The notes: generated by a model not told the origin, from the sequence alone. DNA of 30,906 nucleotides from Chara braunii (GCA_003427395.1 BFEA01000237.1:904232-935137), one strand, 5' to 3'; positions 1-10,892 are shown, counted from the stretch's first letter. Numbers and translations are program-made.

Positions 1-560
1 CTTTACCAAATTTGAATTAAAAATCCAATACAAAAAATAAACACTGTGATAAAAATAAGAAAAAATAAAAAGAGAATTAAAATGAGTGAGTGTGCTAGCA
101 CCTTTTCGAGACCGCCATCTTTGCCGATTTTTAATTATTTTTTGCCATTGATAAATGCCCTGAAAATTTACAGATATGTAGTTTACATAATCAATAACTC
201 ATTAATTTTTTTTCAAAAAATTAAAATTATTTTTAGGCCCCGAAATAAAGTGAAAACAAAAAGTTAAAAGTGAAAAAAAACAAAATAGTGAGTGGGCGAG
301 CAGGTTTTGACACCCCCATCTTTGACGATTTTTAATGTTTTTTTGGCTTAGAAGAATGGCTTCAAAATTTATAGGCGTGTAGGTTACATCATAGAGAACT
401 CACAAAAAACATTTCAGAAAACAATACTTATTTTTAGGCCCCGAAATAGTTTTTGGCGGGGGCCAAACCTGGAGGTGTTCGGCCCCCGAACGGGACCCCG
501 AACGCCCGAACGTTCGGGGGCCAGCCCGGGGCCCCCCGAACGTTCGGTCAGGTAACCCTG
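1..560 (-). mobile_element. Truncated MITE-like element, copy 1 (reverse orientation)
   Basis: The reverse complement of this stretch matches 4129-4690 base for base over long runs. It includes the GC-rich subterminal block with repeated CGAACGTTCGG and the AT-rich body. Its right edge at 551-560 is GGTAACCCTG, the complement of the CAGGGTTACC end of copy 3. The other end lies outside the window. The short ORFs here are not conserved between copies and I do not regard them as genes. Confidence 0.8.
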
Positions 561-682
561 TATACATATATGTATATATATACCCGCAACCCAAACATAT
601 ATATATATATATATATAGCGCCAAACATACATATGTATAGATATGTATATATGTAAATATATAATATATATATATATACTTA
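561..682. repeat. TA-rich microsatellite flank
   Basis: Interrupted (TA)n / TATATG tract immediately beyond the element end at 560. The other two copies of the same element are also embedded in TA-rich tracts, so TA-rich DNA looks like the preferred insertion context. Confidence 0.7.
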
Positions 683-1528
683 GTATCGTTGTTTATTTAA
701 AAGCCCTCGACACGAACACATCTCATCGCGCTTCACAGGAAATGATTATGACACATGTTGTTGCTCTACACACCACAAATTGTATATGCACATAAATATA
801 TGCTCACTTATCCAATGACGACGAAGACTTGATTTTTCCATGCGGTTGTACTCCTGTGTGTCGACTCCTGAACATAAGGGTTAGCGAAAAAATGTATCAT
901 AAGGTCACTATTGCGGGCCATTTGCAAAGACAAGCTTCATTCTCTAATGACTTAAAGGTCCGCACTAGCAAACTCCCACAGTGACAAGCGTGTTGTTGGA
1001 CGACAATAAAGTGCGTGTTGGAAAAATGTTGAAGACAAGTTGAAATTATGATGGTGATGTTGACAATAAGTTGGCAGCATTGTTGAACATATGTAAAGTG
1101 CCAATACAAACAGTGGACCGGAACCTTTCTCCATACTAAAATGTTGAATTCAACATTCTAGAAGTTGAAAAACGGAAGGAATTTTCGCACAATTTTTCTA
1201 TTGCACGGCAAGTTGGAGGAGGGACAAGAAGGTAGAGAGGGGGCAACGACGACCTAAGAGAAGGAGGGTGATGAATGGGAGGAGAAAGAGATTGGGACCT
1301 CAAGGAGGAGGGGGCAAAAGGAGGCGAAGGAGGAAGAGGAGGATGAATGACAACTGCCACGACAAGGAGAAGCTGGAGGATAATAAATGTGAGGAGGATG
1401 ACGAGCACAAAAAAAAACAAGCGATAATAGAGGGGGGGGAGGGACAACCAGCGGGAAGAGGGGGACGACCAGTGATAAAGGCGGCAGGAGGAGGGGGAAC
1501 ACAAGGAGCGGGATGACTGTGCGTCCGC

Positions 1529-1592
<64 letters not shown>

Positions 1593-1965
1593 CTCCCTTT
1601 CCAGTTTGTCACACCATGTAGGAGATGGGTGAAATGCAAAGAGTAGGGGCCAGGCAACAAATAGCGGGCAAGAACAGGTTTGTCGCAGGCATAGCCATGC
1701 TGGTCCAGCTTGTATACATATACTTTTTCACTTTAATTTGGTAGAGTTACTATATCTCGATGGGACCTCGAGGCCAAAGTTGTCGAATAAATAATTGTGT
1801 ATAACATAGTTTTTTATTAAATATTTAACTTAAATTAAAATTGGTTAAAAAAAAATTGGCAGGGACCTTTTATAACCCTTCCCTGTCCACCAGACAACCA
1901 TGTTGGCGGCGCAGTTGGTAGCCTAGTTCAAAATTAAATTCAAGTATAAAATGACGGCAACTCAC
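683..1965. other. No convincing gene; purine-rich segment
   Basis: At about 1209-1590 the plus strand is strongly purine-rich (GGAGGA, GAAGGA). This opens long ORFs on both strands whose composition simply mirrors the bias (Ser/Leu/Pro-rich on minus, Arg/Gly/Lys-rich on plus). I see no conserved domain. At 680-1200 only unsupported short ORFs occur. Confidence 0.5.
1529..1587. repeat. (AG)n microsatellite
   Basis: Near-perfect AG dinucleotide run with a single AAAG interruption near 1553. Confidence 0.95.
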
Positions 1966-2140
1966 ATTTTTTGCTTGGTGCACACTGCGTGTTTGCTAGA
2001 GATATGACAAAAGTATCAAGTGCAGGAAATGGTGACGATGACAACTTGATAAGTTGACCATGAACACGAAATTGTTGAAAGATGCTTTGCAAATTTCCAC
2101 CACTAACAACCTGTTGCAGAGTATGTTCCATCATGGTTGA
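1966..2140 (-). CDS. Putative internal exon of an unrecognised gene
   Basis: On the minus strand a polypyrimidine-CAG acceptor (AG at 2142-2141) opens an exon of 175 nt that is open throughout and ends at AAT|GTGAGT (donor 1965-1960). The translation begins STMMEHTLQQVV and contains IFQQFRVHGQLIKLSSSP, which has ordinary protein composition. I do not recognise the family. It may belong to the same minus-strand gene as the exons at 4968-5929. Exon 5 there leaves two bases, which does not join this exon in frame directly, so at least one exon between them would be needed. Confidence 0.45.
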
Positions 2141-2688
2141 CTGAAAAAAAACAAAGTGTCAACATGAGGATATATATTATAGTTTAGCCTCCAATAAGTT
2201 CCGTCTCAAAGCAACCGGATATCTTTGGGAAGACTGGGGAGACAAAAGTATAAGAATGAAACTGAAACTCTCTATATTTGATTCATTACAATGGTTCATA
2301 TTAGTGATTATACATTCAGGACTCTTGCGTAAGGCTCTGCGAAACCTGAAGGACCAAAAATAATATTTCCAATCATTATGAATCTGAGACTCTTCAAAAC
2401 TAGACTAAGGACAAGATGAAACACTTTCATACATTAGGCATCTAAGATTTTAGGTCCAACACAAACTAGTCTTAGTCTCTCACAGACCAAAATTTACAGG
2501 ATTGAGCTTAGGATATATCAATTCTAACCCCATCATGCCTTTCGAGACCTTTTTGTCATAATAAAAAAAAATTTGTGTGTTTGAACTTCTAATTTCGAAA
2601 GAGAAAATGAGTACAATGATATGCCATTTATGACATGTATGAAATTTAAAAGGATACAGAGAAGATTAGCACAACACGTATGTAAGGA

Positions 2689-2690
<2 letters not shown>

Positions 2691-2722
<32 letters not shown>
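2691..2722. repeat. (AT)n microsatellite
   Basis: Uninterrupted AT dinucleotide run directly before the first member of the 470-bp-spaced direct repeat. Confidence 0.95.
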
Positions 2723-2724
<2 letters not shown>

Positions 2725-2730
2725 TTAAAC

Positions 2731-2815
2731 AAAGCTGCTCGGTAAACTGTCGACAGAGAGGGAAAACAAGAAAACAAACGAGGGGCTATGACAAACTGTT
2801 TCGTTAGAGTTTCGC
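2731..2815 (+). repeat. Direct repeat, member A
   Basis: About 85 bp that recur at 3201-3285. The shared segments include CTGCTCGGTAAAC, AGAGAGGGA, ACAAACGAG and TGACAAACTGTTTC. Both members sit just after an AT microsatellite, which suggests two copies of the end of the same unnamed dispersed repeat. Region 2816-3170 between them holds no supported gene. Confidence 0.7.
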
Positions 2816-3200
2816 GACTTATCAAGAGGCTGAACCCTCATCAGTCTGCAAAATCCCCTAATTGATTACACTGTAAGTGATAATCTACCTTAACCCCGAT
2901 TGTGGTTAAGCATTAACCAATGCCCGACAACTTATATCCTGAGGTGGGAACCAAACATTGCTCTCAAGGTAATTGTGACGAAAATCAAAGCGGACTATCA
3001 CTCACCCACACCAAATGAAAAACTCTATACATTGTTGGTTCACACCCCATCACAAACCAACAAAACACCCACGAAACAAACGAAGGTCTGTGACAGCCAA
3101 AAAATATACTCCATACACGCTGCTGGCACTATAATCACAAGATATATGCATATATTGTGAAATAAAAGTGTCCGGTATATATATATATATAACGTCAAAT

Positions 3201-3285
3201 AGATCTGCTCGGTAAACGGTAGGTAGAGAGGGAGAAGAGGACAACAAACGAGCGGCTGTGACAAACTGTTTCATCGGAGTTTCAC
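3201..3285 (+). repeat. Direct repeat, member B
   Basis: Second copy of the repeat at 2731-2815, offset 470 bp, preceded by a (TA)n run at about 3174-3191. Divergence is modest, with single-base changes scattered along its length. Confidence 0.7.
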
Positions 3286-3366
3286 TCACTCATTATGATA
3301 TATATATTTATACAAATATATTGTATAAAATATATTAAATTATTTATATATGAATAGTATACATAC

Positions 3367-4095
3367 CAGGGTTGCCACGCCTAGCGTACGGATGCCCCTA
3401 AGCTGACCCCCGAACGTTCGGGCGGTCGGGTCCCCGTACGGGAAGGGGTTCGCACCCCGCAAAAACTTATTTTGACACCTAAATATTATTATTGTTTTAA
3501 TTATATTTTTTTTTGAGTTTTTTTTATGTAAGGTATCTCCCAATTATTTTGAAGTCATTCTATTTTACCGAAGAAAAATGAAAAATCAACAAAGATGGTG
3601 GTGTCAAAACTTGCTTGCCCACACACTAATTTGTTTTGTTTTTGTCTTTTATATATATTTTTTTTCATTTATTTCAGGGCATGAAAAAAAAAATATTTTT
3701 TTAAAATTTGTTTGTAAATTCTTTATTATGAAAGATACATATATATAAAGTTTCATGGTATTTGCCACAAAAAAAAAAAAAAATCAAAGATGACGATGTA
3801 AAAAATATTCTCCCCTTCTCAATAATTTCATTCTCGTTTGATTTNTTCTNATTTTTATTATTATTATTTATTTTTAGTATCTGATTTTTATTTCAAATTA
3901 GGTAAGGAATTTGGATGTAACGTTGAGTGAAATATTTTTCAGTTTATTCTTCTGCGTAACATATTATGTTTTCATTTTTTTTTATTTTATTTTTTTCTGC
4001 ATTCGGTCGAATGACCGAACGCGTCGAGAGGGGGTGTCGAACGTTCGGGCATTCGGGTTCGGGCATTTGGCCCATCCCGAACACCGGCAACCCTG
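3367..4095 (+). mobile_element. MITE-like non-autonomous DNA transposon, copy 2
   Basis: Complete 729-bp copy with perfect 10-bp terminal inverted repeats, CAGGGTTGCC at the left and GGCAACCCTG at the right. GC-rich subterminal blocks carry repeated CGAACGTTCG-type motifs around an AT-rich centre with no coding capacity. The flanks are TA-rich, so a target-site duplication cannot be defined confidently. TIRs beginning CAGGG with short subterminal repeats resemble hAT-type MITEs, which is inference. It contains the two N bases. Confidence 0.8.
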
Positions 4096-4128
4096 ATATG
4101 TATATATATATATAAGTATATATATATA

Positions 4129-4896
4129 CAGGGTTACCTGACCGAACGTTCGGGGGGCCTCGGGCTGGCCCCTGAACGTTCGGGCGTTCGAGGTCCCGTT
4201 CGGGGGCCGAACACCTCCAGGTTTGGCCCCCGCCAAAAACAATTTTGGGGCCTAGAAATATTGTTTTTTCTCTGAATTTGTTTTTGTGAGTTCTCTATGA
4301 TGTAGCCTATACGCCTAAAAATTTTGAAGCCATTCTGCTAATCCAAACAAACATTAAAAATCGTCGAAGATGGGGGTGTCAAAATGTGCTTGCCCACTTA
4401 CGATTTTGTTTTTTTTCACTTTTAACTTTTTGTTTTCACTTTATTTCAGGGCCAAAAAAAATTATTATTTTTTGAAAAATTATTAATGAGTTATTGATTA
4501 TGTAAACTACATATCTGTAAATTTTCAGGGCATTTGTTAATACCAAAAAATAATTAAAAATCGGCAAAGATGGCAGTGTCGAAAAGGTGCTGGCACACTC
4601 ACTCATTTTAATTCTCTTTTTATTTTTTTTTATTTTTATTGTAGTATTTATTTTCTGTATTTGATTTTTAATTCAAATTTGGTAAAAAATTTGGATGTAA
4701 CTCCCAGGCAAATGTTGTTTAGTTTAGTTTTTTCCATAACATATTGATTTTGCGAAAGTTTTGGAAAACTTTGTTTTTTTTTGGTTTTTTTTTTGTCCGC
4801 GTTCGAACCGAACGACCGTTCGCCTTCCGAAGGAGTCCCGTACGTTCGGGCGTTCGGGTTCGGGCGTTCGGCCCGTCCCGAACGCCGGTAACCTTG
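4129..4896 (+). mobile_element. MITE-like non-autonomous DNA transposon, copy 3
   Basis: 768-bp copy in the same orientation as copy 2 and only 33 bp from it. Ends are CAGGGTTACC and GGTAACCTTG, a one-mismatch TIR. Both flanks read TATATATA, compatible with an 8-bp hAT-like duplication but not decisive in a TA tract. The body aligns in reverse with 1-560. Confidence 0.8.
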
Positions 4897-4967
4897 TATA
4901 TATATATATATATATAAGGTAAAAAAATGAAAAGAGAGACATACAATTATAAGGTATTCAAGTTTAC

Positions 4968-5041
4968 CTTGGGATGCAAAATGTTATCAAGTGCTTCATA
5001 AGATTTTGAGCTCTTTGCACAAACACTTCCTTCAATTCCGC
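4968..5041 (-). CDS. Putative exon 5 of a spliced unrecognised gene
   Basis: Minus-strand exon with acceptor CAATCAG| and donor AAG|GTAAAC. It is 74 nt and open in the frame inherited from the previous exon (translation AELKEVFVQRAQNLMKHL...). The MITE copies lie immediately downstream of its donor, probably inside the next intron. Confidence 0.45.
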
Positions 5042-5097
5042 CTGATTGGTAACAAAAATTAGTAATAAAATTTTTCCTCAATTCCGTAAATGTCAAC

Positions 5098-5159
5098 CTG
5101 CGAAATAAAACCCAGTGTAGGCACTGTAGGTAGAAGTGCGATCAAGGAGCCTGCTGTGG
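5098..5159 (-). CDS. Putative exon 4 of a spliced unrecognised gene
   Basis: 62-nt minus-strand exon between acceptor TTCCAACAG| and donor CAG|GTTGAC. It carries two leading bases and then 20 codons (TAGSLIALLPTVPTLGFISQ), a rather hydrophobic segment. The two leading bases complete the codon left open by exon 3. Confidence 0.45.
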
Positions 5160-5278
5160 CTGTTGGAAACAAACGAACATATAGAAAGAAGTTAACATTT
5201 ATGAAGAAAAGCACGAAGAGCAGTTTCTTTACCAGATAATAAAAATAATTTTTTTATTTTTCTTTTATAATACCATAC

Positions 5279-5318
5279 TTGCACAAAGTAGGTGAAGAAC
5301 ACACGAACATGCAGGGTG
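5279..5318 (-). CDS. Putative exon 3 of a spliced unrecognised gene (weak)
   Basis: 40-nt candidate exon between TTTGCTAG| and CAA|GTATGG on the minus strand. Its main support is that its length makes exons 2 and 4 join in frame. The translation (HPACSCVLHLLCA) is Cys/His-rich. This is the least certain of the five exons. Confidence 0.3.
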
Positions 5319-5429
5319 CTAGCAAATAGTAGCAATAAATCACAATCGACCATGATAAAAATAACATGATTAAAATTAAAAAAAAGGAATGAAAAAGATC
5401 TTTGAGAAACAAAATACAAAATTGCATAC

Positions 5430-5522
5430 CGTGAACGACGCTGCACCGAAGTTGCCTGTCATCTCCAAGAAAGATAAAAGACCCCCTTTGGTCGAAATGG
5501 AAGCCTCATCAATTGTTTCGAT
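5430..5522 (-). CDS. Putative exon 2 of a spliced unrecognised gene
   Basis: 93-nt (31-codon) minus-strand exon with a clear TTTACAG| acceptor and ACG|GTATGC donor. The translation starts IETIDEASISTKGGLLSF and ends TGNFGAASFT. It is in phase with exon 1. I do not recognise the family. Confidence 0.5.
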
Positions 5523-5881
5523 CTGTAAACATTTTTATTTATGAAAAAAAACTCTCCGTTTCGTATGGTCAAGTAAAGATCATTATATTACTGAAACTTG
5601 TATTTGTTGCAATCAATGTAGTTGCATACCTAGACAAATAAACCACACAGATACAGAAGTGCAGCAAAACAAATTGTTACCAAGTTTATTGAACATTAAA
5701 TAATAAAATATTTTGAATTGTTTTAAATGTGCAATGAATCCAACTTTAGAAGCTTACAATAAAATCACACATTAATACACAGTGTTCAAGTTAATGATGA
5801 GAAGTAAATTGAAGTGTTGTAAAAAAATAAGACTATGTGAATAATCAAAGCATGTAGTTATCTCAAGATAGTAAAACTTAC

Positions 5882-5929
5882 ATTCTCAGTCGTCCGATCG
5901 ACCCGCATTTCGCAAACGGACGCCTCCAT
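5882..5929 (-). CDS. Putative first or upstream exon of a spliced unrecognised gene
   Basis: Minus-strand exon ending at a near-consensus donor AAT|GTAAGT. From the ATG at 5929-5927 it encodes 16 residues (MEASVCEMRVDRTTEN). The frame is also open upstream of this ATG, so the exon may be longer and internal. Together with the four exons above it gives about 106 residues with all phases compatible. No domain is recognisable. Confidence 0.45.
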
Positions 5930-7420
5930 CAGACTTCTGATACCCTAGTTGTTCGGGATCTCGGATAAGTCAATGTCTACTGATCAGAACCCCCCCCCAA
6001 AAATATGGGTTTTGTACACCCCGAGGATACCCCACAAAAAAAATCAGGTTCTTTCCTCGGGAGGAGGAGGCAGGGAGGAGGAGGTTGTTCTGCTGCTGCA
6101 TATCCAACAATGAGTGTAGAAGGTGCGACATTTGCTGCATATGCAGTAACTGCTTCTAGTTTGCACCCTTGAACGACTGAGATTTTCGAAGTGTGTGACC
6201 CATATTTGCTTCCATGTATGAACGTAGGTGATTGCAAATATCACTCCACATAGTAACGCATTCAAAAAATAAAAAGAACTCACTTTCTTGAAAAAGTTAA
6301 AAAAAAACTCTATTATTTGTAAACCCTACTCCACGGATCTTTATAAAACGGTATTTTCGTTAAAAATAAAATATTTTGTAAAAAGTGAACATAATGACAT
6401 TAACAAATTCGTCAGAAAAGAAGTAAATTTCACAACGAAAGCATGGATTTTAGCAATTTATTGCCAAATATTGTACAGTTAAGTATTCAAAAGAAAATTG
6501 CATATCTGCATCAATACAAGTTTCATGAGTCAACTATTGTATATTTGAACCTTTGATAACATGAATACATCCATTCTAGTATCGCAAAATGTAAGAACAC
6601 GAAGTCATATAAGTATAATATCAACCTTATACAATATGAACACATATTGCAAAACGCAAGACTTAGACAAAGTGTAAAAACTAATGTCGTGAGTGTCGCT
6701 TCAAGTTGACAATGCACAACGTAAACCTTTGTTTGGGCAGGGAACATCAAATTTCAAAATGATTGAAATATAGAAACCTTGAAATAACATCATGACCTCG
6801 TATGTGACCTTGGAAGAAAAATAACAATCTGAAAACAAAGTGCAACTGACACTCCAAAACACGTGCAAAAATCATGCTTGAAACTACAGCAACACCCTTA
6901 AATGAGGACACGTGTAAAAATCTTGCTTGAAACTACAACAACACCCTTAAATGAGGAAGATGTCAGGTTCAATTATGAAAATCGTGAAAGAAAAGAAGTT
7001 CAATATTAAAAGCAATTTGAAAGCAGTGTCACCCTTAAACTGTTAAAATACAAGCGTCAATTCGAATCCCATTGAACTCGGATGAGCAAATAACTCTACA
7101 TTTACATAGGGCTGGGTTGTTCGAAGATGATGTCTCAAGGCCATCGACCGAGTACGAGAAAAAAAATTAAAAGTAAAGCACAACTGCCACTCCGAAAGTA
7201 GGCATAAAAAACCTAGTAACCAGATCAACTTAGGGGATAAACTAATGCGATCAAGACAATATTTCAATCTCTCTTTGTATAAATTGTCAAATCTTCTACA
7301 ATGATGGTATCATTTTGTCCGTCAAACGCGGGACCTTTTTACTTTTTATAAGTTTCAATTACTTTATATTCGCGCAGCAGGAGACTTCGTTTTATTTGCT
7401 GATCTTGTCCACAAACCCAT
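5930..7420. other. AT-rich interval with no firm gene
   Basis: Minus-strand ORFs at 5977-6283 overlap in several frames and contain a homopolymer-rich stretch (runs of C near 5992 and A near 6035). They might include exons but I cannot choose a frame. At 6300-7400 there are only short ORFs of ordinary AT-rich sequence. A 49-bp tandem duplication is listed separately. Confidence 0.4.
6861..6957. repeat. 49-bp tandem duplication
   Basis: Two adjacent copies beginning ACGTG (6861 and 6910), sharing GCTTGAAACTACA and CAACACCCTTAAATGAGGA. Confidence 0.85.
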
Positions 7421-7839
7421 TCATGAGTGTTTTGAGCGACGGTTGCTCCATGATCCTCCTTCAGAATTCTTCCGTCTTTCTTCATCGATGTCATCTGCAC
7501 TGGAAACATTTGCACTTGCAGAATAGTCATTATGAATAAGGAAAAATACTTTGCATTGACCTCGAACAGTTGCTGCTGCACAAAACAAGGTTATCTGCAG
7601 AATAATATTATTATGAGATGAGTGCGAGCACTTCTCGCGGGTATGTTCTCGTTCCACAGCATCTACCACCACATATATACAAAAACTCTCAAAGATATTG
7701 TTCCCAGTAATGCGGTGGGGCATCCACACCTCTGACACTTCATATGTGAAGGAAATGGTGCCTATATCATACCATATATTTCTTCCCCATACCATATTAC
7801 TTGACTCCCATCCGGTTGCAACAAATGGTAGAACCATTC
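7421..7839 (-). CDS. Unrecognised ORF beginning at a splice acceptor
   Basis: A strong minus-strand acceptor TTCATGTGTTGCAG| at 7840 opens a stretch readable to 7421. It contains VLPFVATGWESSNMVWG early and an acidic/Ser-rich C-terminus (SSADDIDEERRKNSEGG). A second frame after the same acceptor (WFYHLLQPDGSQVIWYGEE...) has two stops. I cannot tell which frame is coding. It lies downstream of the transposase-like gene on the same strand and might be its last exon or a separate gene. Confidence 0.25.
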
Positions 7840-8055
7840 TGCAACACATGAAGATACAGTTTAAATATATGTAAATGAAATCTCGATAACAACTAAACAA
7901 TCTATTAATATATGTGAACGAAATACGAGTTTAGCTGTTCTGCAAATTATATTTGTAGCCTACTAATCTTCACCTTCGGGAAGAGAAAGGCATGCCAAGA
8001 CTTTCTCTCTAGCCAATTTAAGACTATGCACTTTATTTTCCAAGCGTAATGTCTT

Positions 8056-8097
8056 TGATGTCCAACTCCATACATTGATGTCCAACTCCATACAACA
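8056..8097. repeat. 21-bp tandem duplication
   Basis: TGATGTCCAACTCCATACA occurs twice in tandem within the C-terminal segment of the transposase-like gene, adding seven residues in frame (SWTSMYG-type repeat on the minus strand). Confidence 0.8.
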
Positions 8098-8249
8098 CAA
8101 TCCACGTGCTGCCATTGCTGCGATGTTATGTTGTCTTTCTTCCATGTCTTCTTCCATGTATTTGAATATTGCACAGAAAGACGTTTGACAACAGGTTGTG
8201 GCACCCAATATTCAATGAGAACATGATTGAAAGTTGGCGACTTCATATA

Positions 8250-8663
8250 TTAGTCTACATCGGAAATGACTCTACCCATCCACACGGAAACACCCTCATC
8301 GATATCATCTTGGGAAGGACGCAAGAGGACGAATTGACCCTTCTTCACATCCACCAAGGGGTTGAGCTCTGCCTTTGGACACTCATTAACTGGTCCAACG
8401 AACAATGACTTTTTATTCTCATTGCTCTTCAAGAGGAAGACAATATCAATATCCTGAGCATCATCCTTCGCAATTTCATCCAGCGATGGCAAAAAACCAG
8501 CCTTGAGTGATGTGTTTGTAAAGCCAGACCCGTAATGTTCATCAATTATCTCTAGGAAAAGTTTCCAGTGTGAAAGTGCACTTTCCTTCGAGCAGCCAAC
8601 CTCATCTTTCATCCCCAACCACTCGTGCCGCTTGTTCTCTAACCACTCCACAAACGTCTTCAC
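8250..8663 (-). CDS. C-terminal segment of the transposase-like protein
   Basis: Continues in the same frame as the core segment after several stops (TAA, TGA, TAA, TAA between 8814 and 8668). It is 137 residues with KTFVEWLENKRHEW, an acidic stretch and DDIDEGVSVWMGRVISDVD. The frame then passes a TAA at 8250-8252 into a further 99 residues ending at 7947. Confidence 0.5.
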   Translation of the reverse strand: MKTFVEWLENKRHEWLGMKDEVGCSKESALSHWKLFLEIIDEHYGSGFTNTSLKAGFLPSLDEIAKDDAQDIDIVFLLKSNENKKSLFVGPVNECPKAELNPLVDVKKGQFVLLRPSQDDIDEGVSVWMGRVISDVD

Positions 8664-8813
8664 GACTTAAATTCCTTATTCGAAATCAGTGTTCTTCTCT
8701 CTAACAGGCAGAATAGGTGGTGGCTCGAATGATCATTCGGGTCCAGCATATGCTTTGTTTCCATCTCGGCTAAAACAATAGACTGGAGAAGACCATTGAG
8801 GACAAGTGCAATA

Positions 8814-9245
8814 TTATCTCCACTGAAACACAAGATTGTCATCATGCATGTAAAATCTGAATGCATGCGGACGAGTATGACCGATCAGTCTGTTGACCAG
8901 AAAGAATTTAACAACTCCTCGCCAATCAGAAATTTCATCAATGACTGTGCACGACGGACGTTTTTTTTTGGAACTTGCAACGAGCTTGAAGAGGTCGAGC
9001 ATAGTATAAGCATTGTGTATTTTGAGTTTACGAGAGAAATGACTGAAAGTGGCATCAACATCCGTATGTGTATATCCTACTAGCATAAAGCCGAATTCGA
9101 CTTCTTTGAAGAAACAAAATTTCACCAAAGCAACAACCAGTTCTATCACGTATTTGTTTTTGTTCTCTCTCCAACAATTGTCTGCTTGTATCCTCAGTTT
9201 AGGAGGCAAGCCGCTTGTCGCCTGTATGTCACACAAAACTTTCAT
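8814..9245 (-). CDS. Catalytic-core segment of the transposase-like protein (DUF7869-like)
   Basis: 143-residue open segment. LPPKLRIQADNCWRENKNKY near residues 13-32 and VGYTHTDVDATFSHFSRKL near 57-75 are the two signature blocks of this family (IQADN...RENKN and GHTH-D-VD--FS). It is preceded in the same frame by IIAHGHSPSVHVHT and a TGA. The conserved His of GHTH is Tyr-Thr-His here (GYTH), a possible loss of a key residue. Confidence 0.6.
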   Translation of the reverse strand: MKVLCDIQATSGLPPKLRIQADNCWRENKNKYVIELVVALVKFCFFKEVEFGFMLVGYTHTDVDATFSHFSRKLKIHNAYTMLDLFKLVASSKKKRPSCTVIDEISDWRGVVKFFLVNRLIGHTRPHAFRFYMHDDNLVFQWR

Positions 9246-9352
9246 AATGGACGATATTACAGCATTGGAATCGTGCTTATAGCAAAAAAATCATGTGTGA
9301 ACATGAACCGATGGAGAATGACCGTGTGCAATAATAACTGTTAAGTTAGTCT

Positions 9353-10879
9353 TCAACATGGAATATTAGCGAACGTCTTTGATTTGTTTTCTCCGCCAAA
9401 GTGTGGGATGCTAGTCTTGCTTTGGTCCATGCCGTCAATGATGATGCATAAACTGTTGGAGCCTAGCCTCTTCGACTCATCCTTCCACACCTCATATGCA
9501 ACACGATGTTGGAGCTGCAAGTCCCAATGCTTCTCGCATTCCGAAATGAAATATTCACGCACACGTATGAATTTCGCACAAGTGATAGATTCTTTGTATT
9601 CAACACACTTCTCACATTTTGCAAAATTTTGATCAATATTGTAAAATTTCACATGCCAGAAATGTATTCTGCACATTTTATAAAAAACTTGGAGAGAAAC
9701 ACAAGGAACACCTACGTTGTTAAATTGAGACTTTAACGACTTATAAATGTCAACCTTGTTATAGCAAGCAGACAATCTCAAAACCACTCTCGGTTTTGCC
9801 TCTTTGATCTTCATGTCATTGGGCATCAAATCCCCATTGTCCCGCACAAAGGAGCTTAGTTTCCCGTACATCGTCGCATATGTGGCTGGTGTGCGTCTTA
9901 GCCCAGTGTTGCCATGCTCCGACATAATGTAGTCTTTTGACAAAGTTATCCTTTTCTTGAAAAAAATATTTCTACACACACCTAATGTGAAACACCAGAC
10001 ACTAATGCACACCTTTCTTTTCCCCACAATAGGTTAAATAATCTTCTTGTCATCTTCTATAAACGTGAACCTCTTCAAAGTTTCAATCCACCATGCATCC
10101 CTGCTTTTCTGGTCCTTAGAGTAATATACACTCCGGACAACTTTGATGTCTTCCAGGGTCATGTGAGCGCAACACTCTCGTTTACAACAATCTTGTTCAC
10201 GCATACTAGCTAGTGCTTTTCTGGTGAACTTTCGATGATATGATTGTAGAACCTTCTTCGATCGCGGCATTCTGACACAAAAAATGTAATGACGTTTCTC
10301 TGATGACAAACGTTTTGGAAAAATATAATTGAAATAAGAGATAACATCACAATTCTCATCATCATTTCGAGAAAAGCAGACAATGTTGTCATTATCATAA
10401 GATCGTGGTTGCTCAGTTTTATCCGGAGAACTGTCGGCGCTAGACGACATCGAAGCACTTAAAACCGAACCACCTTCACCGGTCTCATCAAAGAGAAGAC
10501 ATATGCACTCGAAATCACGAAGTGAACTCCTTGGCACGCATACAATACGGTCTACATCGGATGTGCTCTTGTCAGCAGTGCAGGTATTAGCCTTACCTTC
10601 CTCACCGTCTGTATCGGGGGATTTCAATGGGCGACGCAGGGCTCGAGATGTACTCTCACAAGTGATGTCTTCACATGCAATCTTCCGAGATCTCTTATGA
10701 GCAGGAGATTCTGGAGGTTTGGTGACATGGTTTTGATCCTACTGAACATCGTGTGAACACATTGGCAGGTCCGGTGGAGGATAATTGTCATTGAGTAGTG
10801 TATTAGATGCCACACAGTCCATGCTTGCCGAGATTGGGCCGCCAGCTTGCCGTTGTACATCATGCATACCATAAGCCAT
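9353..10879 (-). CDS. N-terminal part of the transposase-like protein
   Basis: One frame from the ATG at 10879 to 9353, interrupted by TAG (10739-10741) and TAA (10034-10036). The first ~250 residues are polar and Ser/Asp-rich, with a Lys/Arg/Cys region (TRKALASMREQDCCKRECC). After the second stop come the GKRKVC block, a long basic region, a CxxC pair (CEKC) and the first probable catalytic Asp in IIDGMDQSK. It is broken, so it is listed as a segment of the pseudogene. Confidence 0.55.
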
Positions 10880-10892
10880 ATACGAGATGTGC

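Larger units (their letters stand above)
7947..10892 (-). pseudogene. Decayed DDE-transposase-like gene (DUF7869-like), exon 2
   Basis: A strong acceptor (GTCGTCGCAG|, exon start 10892) is followed by an ATG at 10879. A frame runs from there to about 9353, shifts by one base near 9350, and continues to 7947. Visible landmarks are GKRKVCISVWCFTLGV, a Cys/Lys region (KCEKCVEYKE), IIIDGMDQSKTSIPHF, IAHGH, LRIQADNCWRENKNKY, VGYTHTDVDATFSHFS, and a C-terminal LIEYWVPQPVV. This order and wording match the eukaryotic transposase-like proteins that carry DUF7869, where the conserved Asp residues are thought to form a DDE-type core. Breaks are TAG at 10739-10741, TAA at 10034-10036, one frameshift, TGA near 9295, TAA at 8814-8816, three more stops to 8670, and TAA at 8250-8252. 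The gene is not functional as read. Its first intron would contain array 1. Confidence 0.65.

Noticed and set aside
1136-1660. 174-codon Ser/Leu/Pro-rich ORF on the minus strand
   Set aside because: It translates the purine-rich tract and (AG)n microsatellite. Low complexity, no domain.
3911-4242. Short ORFs in the MITE copies
   Set aside because: They run across element ends and are not shared in frame between copies.
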